A stretch of 12,355 nucleotides of DNA from Chloroflexota bacterium (GCA_005889445.1 VBGS01000103.1:1-12355), one strand, 5' to 3'; counted from the first letter of the stretch, positions 6,417 through 12,355 are shown. Notes: a model not told the origin generated them from the letters alone. Program-made: numbers and translations.

Positions 6417-7098
6417 AGGGATCGGGTGTCGGGGTGATGACGGCTCCGATGACGAAGGCGAGCAGGAACACGTAGCGCCGCTGTTTCGCGAGTGCCGCGC
6501 GGGTCAGCACGTGGATCTTGACGAGCGAGAAGATCACGACCGGTACCTCGAAGACGACACCCATGCCGAGGATGAAGACGGTCACGAACGACAGGTAGTC
6601 GGCCGCCCGGAGCTGATTCGTGATCACTTCACTGCCGAACGTGATGAGGAACTTGATCGCGTTCGGGAGGAGGACGAAGTAGCAGAAAAGCATCCCCACG
6701 ACGAATAGGAAGATCACCGGAAGGCCCATGAAGCGGATGAACCGCCGCTCCTTTGGCAAGAGCGCCGGGTCGATGTACGCGTAGATCTCGTAGAGGAGCA
6801 CCGGCATCGCCAGGGCGATCCCACCGAAGAGCGCCACACGGAAGTACGTCGTGAAGTTCTCGGTCGGGCTGAATGAGACGAGATGCGCGGGGGTCGCGTC
6901 GCACGAGAACGCCGGGATGAACTGACAATCCACGGGCACGAGGAGCACCCTGATGATCGGCGTCGCGAAGTAGAACGCGATGCCCGTCGTCACGATCAGA
7001 GCGATCGCCGAGATGACGAGGCGATCCCGAAGTTCGCCGAGATGCTGGACGAGCGAAAGCTCTTTGTCGCGCGCGTCGGCGGTCATCCCGAGGGCCAC
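6343..7098 (-). CDS. tatC: Sec-independent protein translocase TatC, 251 aa
   Basis: TatC is the membrane receptor for twin-arginine signal peptides and, with TatA/TatB, exports folded proteins. Seen here: the N-terminal cytoplasmic motif HLGELRDRL at 19-27, the conserved E104 in YEIYAYIDPALLPKERR, and TPTPDPFNQ with D226, matching the functionally important acidic positions of E. coli TatC. About six hydrophobic segments can be drawn (roughly 28-54, 85-103, 118-145, 168-192, 208-222, 229-246). Two cysteines, C58 and C66, lie in the first external loop and could form a disulfide. The GTG at 7098 has GGAGGG 8 bases upstream and is preferred over the ATG at 7086. The stop lies inside rarA: the two genes converge and overlap by 74 bases. 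No tatA or tatB is visible in the window, so it is a stand-alone tatC locus. Confidence 0.95.
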   Translation of the reverse strand: MALGMTADARDKELSLVQHLGELRDRLVISAIALIVTTGIAFYFATPIIRVLLVPVDCQFIPAFSCDATPAHLVSFSPTENFTTYFRVALFGGIALAMPVLLYEIYAYIDPALLPKERRFIRFMGLPVIFLFVVGMLFCYFVLLPNAIKFLITFGSEVITNQLRAADYLSFVTVFILGMGVVFEVPVVIFSLVKIHVLTRAALAKQRRYVFLLAFVIGAVITPTPDPFNQTLVAVPMYLLFELGLFASRFA

Positions 7099-7106
7099 GC
7101 TACCAG

Positions 7107-7112
7107 CCCTCC
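7107..7112 (-). promoter_or_regulatory. Ribosome binding site for tatC
   Basis: GGAGGG on the minus strand, 8 bases before GTG 7098. The later ATG at 7086 has no comparable site, so this decides the start. Confidence 0.6.
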
Positions 7113-7122
7113 GCCGCGTACC

Positions 7123-7128
7123 TACAAT
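7123..7128 (+). promoter_or_regulatory. -10 element of the tRNA-Arg gene
   Basis: TACAAT ends 9 bases before the mature tRNA 5' end, a suitable distance for a very short 5' leader. No clear -35 hexamer is seen at 16-18 bases upstream. Confidence 0.45.
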
Positions 7129-7137
7129 CGAGCTCTC

Positions 7138-7209
7138 GCCCCCGTAGCTCAGCGGATAGAGCGGCGGCCTCCGGAGCCGTAGACAGGCGTTCGATTCGCC
7201 TCGGGGGTA
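7138..7209 (+). tRNA. tRNA-Arg, anticodon CCG
   Basis: A full cloverleaf folds. Acceptor GCCCCCG/CGGGGGT has a G-U pair at its end; the D stem is GCTC/GAGC. The anticodon stem is GCGGC/GCCGT with loop CTCCGGA, anticodon CCG at positions 34-36. The variable loop is short, and the T stem AGGCG/CGCCT closes loop TTCGATT. The discriminator base is A. CCA is not encoded (CCG follows), so it must be added by the CCA-adding enzyme. It reads the arginine codon CGG, expected to be frequent in so GC-rich a genome. The gene lies between tatC (minus) and the GlsB-type gene (plus). No integrase or duplicated 3' end is seen nearby. Confidence 0.95.
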
Positions 7210-7261
7210 CCGCTATCGGCACGGCACGCTTGGTGCAGACATTCGCCTTCGCAACTAATGC

Positions 7262-7267
7262 GGAGGT
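7262..7267 (+). promoter_or_regulatory. Strong ribosome binding site for the GlsB-type gene
   Basis: GGAGGT, 6 bases before ATG 7274: the best Shine-Dalgarno in the window. It suggests high translation of this small membrane protein. Confidence 0.7.
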
Positions 7268-7273
7268 AGACAT

Positions 7274-7537
7274 ATGGGCATCGTCGTCTTCCTGCTCATC
7301 GGGCTCGTCGCGGGGTTCATCGCGCGCGCCCTGGTCCCCGGACCGGATCCGATGGGCTGGCTTGGGACGCTCATCCTTGGCGTCATCGGCTCGTTCGTCG
7401 GTGGGACCCTCGCCGCGCTGATCTTCGGCGGCAGCTTCGAGATCTCAGCGGCGGGACTCCTCGGCTCGATCGTCGGCGCGATCATCGTGCTCATGATCTG
7501 GCGGGCGATGGGGGGCCGGCGCGGCGCGATCGCCTGA
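7274..7537 (+). CDS. GlsB/YeaQ/YmgE-family stress-response membrane protein, 87 aa
   Basis: A small, very hydrophobic protein of the family once called transglycosylase-associated. It has three predicted membrane helices (about 2-20, 29-52, 59-77) packed with small-residue and GxxxG-type patterns: LLIGLVAGFIARAL, then P-G-P-D-P-M-G-W-L-G-T-L-ILGVIGSFVGG, then GLLGSIVGAIIVL. The pattern of LxxGxxAGxxAR followed by a short loop and G-x-x-G-x-x-G is typical. Length (80-90 residues) is normal. Members are linked to general or envelope stress responses, but the biochemical role is not established. The ATG at 7274 is fixed by a strong GGAGGT site. It stands alone downstream of the tRNA gene and ends just before a GC-rich hairpin that may terminate it. 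Confidence 0.9.
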   Translation: MGIVVFLLIGLVAGFIARALVPGPDPMGWLGTLILGVIGSFVGGTLAALIFGGSFEISAAGLLGSIVGAIIVLMIWRAMGGRRGAIA

Positions 7538-7556
7538 GGGGGCGACTTTCAGATAT

Positions 7557-7583
7557 GACCGCGGCGCCTAGCGCGCCGCGGTC
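7557..7583. terminator. Perfect 11-bp hairpin between converging genes, possible bidirectional terminator
   Basis: The arm GACCGCGGCGC (7557-7567) and its exact complement GCGCCGCGGTC (7573-7583) flank a CTAGC loop. No T-tract follows on the plus strand; only ATATCT follows on the minus strand. It therefore resembles the U-less GC hairpins of high-GC bacteria rather than a canonical intrinsic terminator. It lies 20 bases after the GlsB-type gene and includes the last codons and TAG stop of the 62-residue minus-strand gene. Confidence 0.6.
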
Positions 7584-7756
7584 TCGTCGGCGAGCTCCAG
7601 CCTGGTCGCGCTGACCCAGAAGCGCCCGAGCCGGTCCTTGACCAGCCACTCTTCGCCGTTCGGGGACGGTCGAACCAGCTCACCGATCCGGTGGTCGGGT
7701 CCGAAACGGACTCGCATCCCGGAGCGCAGCTCGAGTGGGGCGCCCCGTCGCATCAT
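7568..7756 (-). CDS. Small protein of unknown function, 62 aa, coupled to the upstream ATPase
   Basis: I do not recognise this protein. It starts at ATG 7756, overlapping the TGA of the ATPase gene by four bases (ATGA), and ends with TAG in the loop of the hairpin. The four-base overlap, the same strand and a sensible protein composition support it as real. The sequence is rich in alternating hydrophobic and polar residues: SGMRVRFGPDHRIGELVRP, then EEWLVKDRLGRFWVSATRLEL. This suggests a compact beta barrel of the SH3-like or KOW-like kind (inference from pattern only). There is no membrane segment, no cysteine and no signal peptide. It could be a partner or specificity subunit of the ATPase. 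Start ambiguity is one codon, as two ATGs are adjacent. Confidence 0.65.
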   Translation of the reverse strand: MMRRGAPLELRSGMRVRFGPDHRIGELVRPSPNGEEWLVKDRLGRFWVSATRLELADETAAR

Positions 7757-8961
7757 CGTGCCGGAACGATAGCCCCGACGAGCGAAGCCTCATCGAGACG
7801 GCGGACGTATTCGCCGAACATCGGCTCGACGAACTCGTATCGCCCGCGTCCGAGCTTCACCGCGAGTCCGCGCTCCGCGAGGGCGGCGAGCGCTCGTAGC
7901 ACCTCCGGTCTTGGCACCGGATCACCCTCGGCATCCGCTGCGTACAGGACGGCCTTGTGCGCGATGCGCTTCGCGACCTGCTGCAGGTATTTGTGCGAAC
8001 CGAGCTCCGCCCAATGGAGCGCGAAGGGCCGCTCGAGCTCGCGCATCGCTTGCTCGTACGCGACCTCGAGGAGCTCCGCGCTGACGCTCCGCGAGCCCGT
8101 GTCGCGCATCAAGTAGTAGAGCGCAGCGCAGACCTGCATGGTGTCCTGCGGATGCCCGCCGGTCGCATCGAGCAGGCGGTCCACGCTGGCATCGTCGATC
8201 GCCATCTTCTTCGCCGCGAACTTCTGCCGAAGGTATTCGAGCCAGTCGTCTGGATCGATCCCGAAACGATGTCCGCCTGCGTCCGCCAGGTCGAGCGGGA
8301 CGGCGAAACGGTAGAAGGCATGCCCCTTCGCGCTGAACAGCTCCTCGAGGATGCCCTGCTCCGAGCCGAGGAACGCGTAGCTCGTGCCGCGGTGCGCCTG
8401 TACGTGTGTCCTCATCACATCGAAGACCCGGGGGCCGAGCCGCCCGGCCGCCTGGAATTCGTCGAAGACGACGACAACGCGTTTTCCGGTCTTTCTTGCG
8501 AGGGCCTGCGGGAGATCGAGCGCACCCTCGAAGAAGCGTTGCGCGCTGGATTCCCGGGCCAGCTGGAGCGCCAGCTCGACATGCTCGTACTTCACTTTCA
8601 CCGTCGGCCGCATTCCCGCGGCGATCGCCCGGGCGTGCTCGAAGCTCCGCTCGACGCCAGAGAGGTTCTGGAGGATCGCATCGGCGATGCGTTCTCCGAG
8701 GCCCCGAATTGCGGTCGCGCCGAGGCAGTCCACGTACGCGGTATACGCACCCCGACGGCGCAGGCGGCGGAGCGCCTCGAGGATGATGGAGGTCTTCCCG
8801 ATCCGTCGCGGACCGGCCACGAGCACGTGTTGGCCGTCTTCGAGCCGCTCCACGAGACGACGCAGGTAGCTCTCGCGCCCTACCAGATCGGCCGCGGGCA
8901 CGGGTCCGCCGACAGGGAAGTAGGGGACCATGCTCGCCGTACGGTCCCGCCCGCGGATCAC
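7753..8961 (-). CDS. Archaeal-ATPase/AAA-type P-loop NTPase, about 402 aa
   Basis: This is a stand-alone P-loop ATPase of the archaeal-ATPase-like (ATPase_2/STAND-related) class. With GTG 8961 as start, a short leader precedes L-V-G-R-E-S-Y-L-R-R-L, the usual entry to this domain. Walker A is GPRRIGKTS at about 50-58, Walker B VVVVFDEF at about 162-169, a sensor-like FLGSEQGILEELF near 197-209, and the family GGHPQ motif near 268-272. The C-terminal third looks like a winged-helix domain (V-L-R-A-L-A-A-L-A-E-R-G-L-A-V-K-L-G-R-G-R-Y-E-F). GTG 8961 has a -10 box 7 bases upstream; ATG 8931 (392 residues) is the alternative and has no ribosome site. The frame stays open to 9204 but that part is not protein-like. 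The role is unknown; relatives occur both as stray ATPases and in conflict systems. It is coupled to the 62-residue gene. Confidence 0.88.
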   Translation of the reverse strand: MIRGRDRTASMVPYFPVGGPVPAADLVGRESYLRRLVERLEDGQHVLVAGPRRIGKTSIILEALRRLRRRGAYTAYVDCLGATAIRGLGERIADAILQNLSGVERSFEHARAIAAGMRPTVKVKYEHVELALQLARESSAQRFFEGALDLPQALARKTGKRVVVVFDEFQAAGRLGPRVFDVMRTHVQAHRGTSYAFLGSEQGILEELFSAKGHAFYRFAVPLDLADAGGHRFGIDPDDWLEYLRQKFAAKKMAIDDASVDRLLDATGGHPQDTMQVCAALYYLMRDTGSRSVSAELLEVAYEQAMRELERPFALHWAELGSHKYLQQVAKRIAHKAVLYAADAEGDPVPRPEVLRALAALAERGLAVKLGRGRYEFVEPMFGEYVRRLDEASLVGAIVPAR

Positions 8962-8968
8962 AAGGCCG

Positions 8969-8974
8969 ATGATA
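8969..8974 (-). promoter_or_regulatory. -10 element of the ATPase operon, leaderless spacing
   Basis: Minus strand TATCAT, then 7 bases, then GTG at 8961: the same arrangement as at the regulator gene (4991-4996) and the polyprenyl synthase gene (11941-11946). Confidence 0.5.
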
Positions 8975-8985
8975 CATCTGATGTA
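8973..8985. promoter_or_regulatory. Inverted repeat TACATC-T-GATGTA overlapping the ATPase -10 box
   Basis: Perfect 6-base arms around a single central T, in the roughly 70-base gap between the divergent ATPase and membrane-protein genes. It overlaps the TATCAT box by two bases, a position where a bound repressor would block the promoter. The regulator, if any, is unknown. Confidence 0.4.
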
Positions 8986-9031
8986 GCAAAGAGATACAGG
9001 TGATGCACCCACGCGCCCGTGCGAGGATGGG

Positions 9032-9505
9032 GTGGTGCCGCTCCTCGTTGGCGCGCTCGCGATCGTCGCCGCCGCCGCGGCGTGGCTTGCGCGGCCGCTT
9101 CGTCCCGACCCCGCACGACGTGAGGAGCTGACGAGGGCGGTCAGCGCGCTTGACCGAGAGCTCGCCGCGAACCTGGAGCTCACGACGATGTTCGACCAGA
9201 CCAAGCAGGCCGTCGTGCTCGAGAACGGTCAGCTCCCGATGCATCGCGGCGTCCTCGAGCGCGAGGCGCCTGGAGTGGCCCGGTCCATTCGGGATCTCTA
9301 CGCGAGGATCCCGGACGCCGAGTCGGCCATGGAGCGCCGCGGTCCCGCGAACAGCATCAGAGATGACGACCGCCGCGTGATCGAGGAATGGGAAGGCGAT
9401 GCGCGCGCCGCGCAGCACGCCCTCCGCGCGGCGCTCAGTCCCCAGGCCGTGCGTGGGTGGCGTGCGGCGATCGCTCGCTTGCACGTTAGGCAGACAGTTC
9501 GTTAG
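9032..9505 (+). CDS. Membrane-anchored protein of unknown function, 157 aa
   Basis: I do not recognise a family. The N-terminus VPLLVGALAIVAAAAAWLA (about 1-20) is a single membrane helix or uncleaved signal anchor, followed by an Arg/Pro-rich linker R-P-L-R-P-D-P-A-R-R. The rest, about 31-157, is charged and mostly helical, with heptad-like stretches (EELTRAVSALDRELAANLEL, then ERRGPANSIRDDDRRVIEEW), compatible with a coiled coil or four-helix soluble domain. There is no cysteine or known catalytic motif. The start is one of two adjacent GTGs (9032 or 9035); GAGG at 9023-9026 is well spaced for 9035. It is divergent from the ATPase operon and shares its short control region. It precedes the penicillin-binding-protein gene on the same strand by 57 bases, so a cell-envelope role is possible but unproved. 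Confidence 0.7.
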   Translation: MVPLLVGALAIVAAAAAWLARPLRPDPARREELTRAVSALDRELAANLELTTMFDQTKQAVVLENGQLPMHRGVLEREAPGVARSIRDLYARIPDAESAMERRGPANSIRDDDRRVIEEWEGDARAAQHALRAALSPQAVRGWRAAIARLHVRQTVR

Positions 9506-9562
9506 GCGACCCCTGTTTCGCCTATGGCACGTTCCGTGCATCCCCTGGTTACCTAACTGGGG
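9503..9562 (+). promoter_or_regulatory. Dyad-rich leader/promoter region of the penicillin-binding protein gene
   Basis: Three consecutive inverted repeats occur here: TAGGCGA-N8-TCGCCTA (9503-9524, perfect), GCACG-TTC-CGTGC (9527-9539, perfect), and an imperfect dyad with CCCC..GTTA / TAAC.GGGG (9542-9562) ending at the ATG. GTTAGG at 9501-9506 is also complementary to CCTAAC at 9552-9557. The first hairpin follows the stop of the upstream gene and could be a weak terminator. The third is centred on TACCTA (9550-9555), a possible -10 box 7 bases before the ATG, and so could be an operator. I could not match it to a known riboswitch. Confidence 0.4.
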
Positions 9563-11920
9563 ATGTCCGTCAAGGGGATAACGCCCGGCCGGGCGTATCG
9601 CGCCTATCGCTTCCCGCAGCGCAGCGGCGGCCGCATGTCGCGCCGCGTCAGCGCGGTGCGGCCGGTCCGCGCGTTCGCGGGGGTCTTGACCGCGGTCCTT
9701 CTCTCCGGAGTGGCCTTCGTCGGGGTCGCCGTCGCCGCCACGATCGGCTATTTCGCCGCCGACCTTCCCGCCGCGCACGACCTGGCCACCGTTCCGATTC
9801 CGCTCGCCACCCATATCTACGACCGGACCGGCGAGCACCTTCTCTACACGCTCGCCGACGAGCGCCGCGAGCTCGTCTCGCTGAGCGCCGTTCCCGACAA
9901 GATGCAGGAGGCGACGGTCTCGATCGAGGACAAGACCTTCTGGACGAACCCGGGCGTCGACATCGCGGGGATCGTTCGTGCGGTCCAGGCGAACAATGCC
10001 TCCGGCCGGATCACGCAGGGCGGCTCGACGATCACCCAGCAGCTCATCAAGACGCGGCTGCTCGGCGACGACCCGACGTTCACCCGCAAGATCAAGGAGG
10101 CGATCCTTGCCGTCGAGGCGACACGGACCTTCAGCAAGCAGCAGATCCTCGAGATGTACTTCAACCAGATCTACTACGGGAACCAGGCGTACGGACTGAA
10201 GGCCGCCGCGGCGACGTACTTCGGCGTCGCTGACCTCAGCCAGCTCACGCTCGGACAGATGGCCCTGCTCGCGGGCCTGCCCCAGGCCCCCTCCGAGTAC
10301 GACCCGATCCAGAACATGCCCGCCGCGCTCGCGCGTCGCGCGCAGGTCCTCGACGCGATGGCCGACAACGGCTACATCACCCAGACGGAGGCGGATGCGA
10401 CGAAGACCGAGAAGGTCACGGTCAGCCCCGCGACCACGTCGCTCTACGCCCCCCACTTCACATTCCGAGTGCGCGAGCAGCTCATCAACGAGCTGGGCGA
10501 GAAGGGCGCGTACCGCGGGGGATACACGGTCTATTCAACGCTCGACTGGAACATGCAGCAGCTCGCCGAAAAAGAGGTCAAAGACCACGTCGACGCGCTC
10601 AAGGGCAACAACGTCAACAACGCCGCGCTCATCACCATGGATCCGACGACCGGCGAGGTCCTCGCCTACGTCGGGAGCTACGACTACTACATGCACACCG
10701 CCAAGGTCCAGGGCGACTACGACCATGCGGGGATCGCGCTGCGGCAGCCAGGCTCGACGTTCAAGCTCTTCACGTATCTGACCGGGATGCTGAAGGCCGG
10801 GATGACCGCGTCGACGCGCCTGTACGACATCCAGTTCACGATGCCGGACGGGAGCGGGAAGGCGTACTCCCCGAAGGACGCGACGAAGGAGCAGCACGGA
10901 CCGGTCACGATCCGCCAGGCGTTGCGTGAGTCGCTCAACCTTCCTGCCCTGATGGTCACGCGCACGGTCGGGGTCGACGCGATCATCGACACGGTCCACC
11001 AGCTCGGCATCAACCGTGACTGGGACCGCTCGCGTCTGGGGCTCTCGTTCGGGATCGGCGCGGGCGAGATGCGGCTCATCGACATGGCCAGCGCGTACCA
11101 GGTCATCGCGAACCTCGGCGTGCGCGTCGAGCCGACGATGATCTACAAGATCGTGGATCCGACCGGCAAGGTCGTGAAGGACTACAGCAAGCCCGACGGG
11201 AAGCGTGTGCTCGACCAGCGCTACGCCTGGGTCATGGACGACATCCTCAAGGACAACACGAATCCGCAGGGCTCGTTCGTGTTCGGCCCGTGGACCAACA
11301 TCGGCCGTCCCGCCGCGCTCAAGACCGGCACCACCGACAACCTTCAGGATGTGCTTGCGATCGGCTTCACGCCGCAGCGCCTGACCGCCATCTGGATGGG
11401 CAACTCCGACAACTCGGAGATGGTCGGCATCAGCTCCGCGCTGGGTCCCGGTGTGCTTTGGCGGGACTACATGAAGACGGTCGTGGGCGGTCTGCCCGTC
11501 GTCTGGTACGACCGGCCCGCCGGCATCGTGGACAAGGTCGTCTGCGTGAACCCGGCGCTCCTGGGCGGTAACGGGTCGGGCGACCTTCCCGGACCGGGCT
11601 GCCCGGCGAGCTTCCGGTTCACGGAGCACTACGTGGAGGGGACCGAGCCGAAGAACAACGACAGCGCTTTTTACACGTCCTGTGGCATTCGGCTCATCGC
11701 GCCGTTCGCTGACTGGCAGAGGGACTACAACGCATGGGCCGCTGGCGCCGTGTCTGGTGCGTACAGCTACGGCCGCTTCAGCTGGAACATCTGCGGCTTC
11801 GCGCCGCGGCCCTTGTCGCCGTCGGGATCGCCGTCTCCGAGCAACGGGCCGAGCGGCCCGCCCGCGTCGAGCCAGCCACCGCAGCCGACTCGTCCGCCCC
11901 AGCCGACGCGCCGGCCCTAA
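9563..11920 (+). CDS. Class A penicillin-binding protein, bifunctional transglycosylase/transpeptidase, 785 aa
   Basis: Polymerises lipid II into glycan strands and cross-links peptides outside the membrane. One membrane helix (about 37-60) precedes the GT51 domain: IEDKTFWTNPGVD at 121-133 with catalytic E122, GGSTITQQLIK at 153-163, RKIKEAILAVE at 175-185 with E179, and the Y-F-N-Q-I-Y-Y-G-N block. In the first GT51 motif the usual His is Asn129. The transpeptidase domain has S398-T-F-K401 (nucleophile and lysine), S457-L-N459 and K587-T-G589. The C-terminus (from about 661) has four cysteines, C661, C680, C707 and C744, then a Pro/Ser-rich tail ending PPQPTRPPQPTRRP. ATG 9563 is chosen because a possible -10 lies 7 bases upstream; ATG 9635 (24 codons later) is a good alternative. 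Class and active sites are certain; which PBP1-type paralogue is not. Confidence 0.95.
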   Translation: MSVKGITPGRAYRAYRFPQRSGGRMSRRVSAVRPVRAFAGVLTAVLLSGVAFVGVAVAATIGYFAADLPAAHDLATVPIPLATHIYDRTGEHLLYTLADERRELVSLSAVPDKMQEATVSIEDKTFWTNPGVDIAGIVRAVQANNASGRITQGGSTITQQLIKTRLLGDDPTFTRKIKEAILAVEATRTFSKQQILEMYFNQIYYGNQAYGLKAAAATYFGVADLSQLTLGQMALLAGLPQAPSEYDPIQNMPAALARRAQVLDAMADNGYITQTEADATKTEKVTVSPATTSLYAPHFTFRVREQLINELGEKGAYRGGYTVYSTLDWNMQQLAEKEVKDHVDALKGNNVNNAALITMDPTTGEVLAYVGSYDYYMHTAKVQGDYDHAGIALRQPGSTFKLFTYLTGMLKAGMTASTRLYDIQFTMPDGSGKAYSPKDATKEQHGPVTIRQALRESLNLPALMVTRTVGVDAIIDTVHQLGINRDWDRSRLGLSFGIGAGEMRLIDMASAYQVIANLGVRVEPTMIYKIVDPTGKVVKDYSKPDGKRVLDQRYAWVMDDILKDNTNPQGSFVFGPWTNIGRPAALKTGTTDNLQDVLAIGFTPQRLTAIWMGNSDNSEMVGISSALGPGVLWRDYMKTVVGGLPVVWYDRPAGIVDKVVCVNPALLGGNGSGDLPGPGCPASFRFTEHYVEGTEPKNNDSAFYTSCGIRLIAPFADWQRDYNAWAAGAVSGAYSYGRFSWNICGFAPRPLSPSGSPSPSNGPSGPPASSQPPQPTRPPQPTRRP
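9581..9596. repeat. Perfect 16-bp GC palindrome near the start of the penicillin-binding protein gene
   Basis: ACGCCCGGCCGGGCGT is its own reverse complement and falls 18-33 bases after the first base of ATG 9563. It could be a regulator site, an RNA hairpin that limits translation, or GC-rich coding coincidence (codons for I-T-P-G-R-A-Y). Confidence 0.5.
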
Positions 11921-11940
11921 GCAGACCGCGCATTCGCACC

Positions 11941-11946
11941 TAAACT
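11941..11946 (+). promoter_or_regulatory. -10 element of the polyprenyl synthase gene, leaderless spacing
   Basis: TAAACT, then 7 bases, then GTG 11954. No Shine-Dalgarno is present in the 33-base gap after the penicillin-binding protein stop, which fits a leaderless transcript starting at the GTG. Confidence 0.55.
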
Positions 11947-11953
11947 CGGCCGC

Positions 11954-12355
11954 GTGAGGGCGGCGGCAGGCGCTTCGTTCTACGTTCCGGTCGAGACCGA
12001 TCTCAGGGAGCTCGAGCGTCGGCTGCTCGCCGTCGGCAGCGGCGCGCACCCGGTGTTCCGAGCCGCCGTGGCGCACCTCTTTCAGACCCCCGGCAAGATG
12101 CTGCGCCCCACGCTCGTGTTCCTTTCATCGCGGTTCGGCCCGAGCATGGATCGCGAGGTGGTCCTCAGCCTCGCCGAGTCGCTCGAGCTCGTGCACACCG
12201 CCTCCCTCGTTCACGACGACATCGTCGATCGCGCGGAGCTCCGGCGAAATATCCAAACGGTCAACGCGAAATGGAACGACGACGTCGCGCTCATCATCGG
12301 GGACTACCTGTTCGCCAAGGCGTACGCGCTCGCGGCAGTCCTGCCGAAGCACGAG
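11954..12355 (+). CDS. Trans-polyprenyl diphosphate synthase, N-terminal 134 residues (runs off right edge)
   Basis: A chain-length-determining prenyltransferase that condenses isopentenyl diphosphate onto an allylic diphosphate, supplying quinone side chains or other long prenyl chains in the cytoplasm. Seen: G47-K-M-L-R51-P52, the isopentenyl-diphosphate-binding GKxxRP motif; the first Asp-rich motif D88-D-I-V-D92 preceded by LVHTASLVHDD; and IIGDYLFAKAY at about 114-124. This matches the octaprenyl/heptaprenyl synthase (IspB/HepT-type) group. The segment after the Asp-rich motif usually reads L-R-R-G-x-P-T-x-N; here it is LRRNIQTVN, so Gly and Pro are replaced. The second Asp-rich motif lies beyond the window. 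The start is GTG 11954, set by the promoter box and by the family N-terminus. It follows the penicillin-binding protein by 33 bases but seems to have its own promoter. Chain length cannot be judged from the fragment. Confidence 0.92.
   Translation, partial: MRAAAGASFYVPVETDLRELERRLLAVGSGAHPVFRAAVAHLFQTPGKMLRPTLVFLSSRFGPSMDREVVLSLAESLELVHTASLVHDDIVDRAELRRNIQTVNAKWNDDVALIIGDYLFAKAYALAAVLPKHE

Noticed and set aside
7138..7273. tRNA-Arg as an integration site for a mobile element.
   Set aside because: No repeat of the tRNA 3' end, no integrase and no change in gene character nearby.
8962..9204. Extension of the ATPase upstream to an earlier in-frame start.
   Set aside because: The added residues are Ser/Arg/Ala-rich shadow of the divergent membrane-protein gene and would span the shared promoter region.
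9503..9562. A known riboswitch (cyclic di-GMP or cyclic di-AMP class) upstream of the penicillin-binding protein.
   Set aside because: I could not match the conserved core sequences of either class; only generic hairpins are visible.
7922..10456. An open frame of 844 codons on the minus strand crossing the ATPase, the membrane protein gene and the start of the penicillin-binding protein gene.
   Set aside because: It is antisense or out of frame to three well-supported genes, has Arg/Gly/Pro/Asp-biased composition and no domain; long stop-free shadow frames are expected at this GC content.
10535..12076. A 513-codon minus-strand open frame opposite the penicillin-binding protein.
   Set aside because: Antisense to the SxxK, SxN and KTG active-site regions; shadow composition.

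Overview
The window is GC-rich bacterial chromosome with tightly packed genes, GTG starts and overlapping stop/start codons. There is no insertion sequence, integrase, phage gene or CRISPR array. An inositol-phospholipid operon, a class A penicillin-binding protein with a proline-rich tail, TatC and apparently leaderless GTG starts suggest a Gram-positive-type or monoderm high-GC lineage. I lean weakly towards Chloroflexota or an Actinomycetota relative; nothing seen settles it.

Region 1 (1-4983, minus strand) reads as one operon: ArsR-type regulator, CDP-alcohol phosphatidyltransferase (probable phosphatidylinositol-phosphate synthase), inositol-3-phosphate synthase, two tandem LpxL/PatA-family acyltransferases, a PHP-domain protein, and the start of a PimA-like glycosyltransferase that runs off the left edge. 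Junctions are 1-4 base overlaps or short gaps of 3-19 bases. Together these could make inositol phosphate, attach it to CDP-diacylglycerol, mannosylate it and acylate the product, as in actinobacterial phosphatidylinositol mannoside synthesis. The PHP protein is a candidate for the dephosphorylation step. Two genes here (the regulator and the inositol-phosphate synthase) each look broken by a single extra G in a G run, which may be sequence error.

Region 2 (4984-7209): a short divergent control region with inverted repeats, then rarA on the plus strand. rarA converges on and overlaps the 3' end of tatC (minus). A tRNA-Arg(CCG) gene follows on the plus strand.

Region 3 (7262-9505): a small GlsB/YeaQ-type membrane protein; a perfect GC-rich hairpin; then, on the minus strand, an archaeal-ATPase-like P-loop protein translationally coupled to a 62-residue small protein. 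Divergent from these is a gene for a membrane-anchored protein I do not recognise. This is the least explained part of the window.

Region 4 (9506-12355): a dyad-rich leader, a bifunctional class A penicillin-binding protein, and the first 134 residues of a trans-polyprenyl diphosphate synthase, a link to lipid-carrier or quinone supply.

A recurring promoter pattern appears: a TANNNT -10 hexamer followed by exactly 7 bases and a GTG start, at three genes (regulator, ATPase, polyprenyl synthase) and perhaps a fourth (the penicillin-binding protein). It implies leaderless transcripts.
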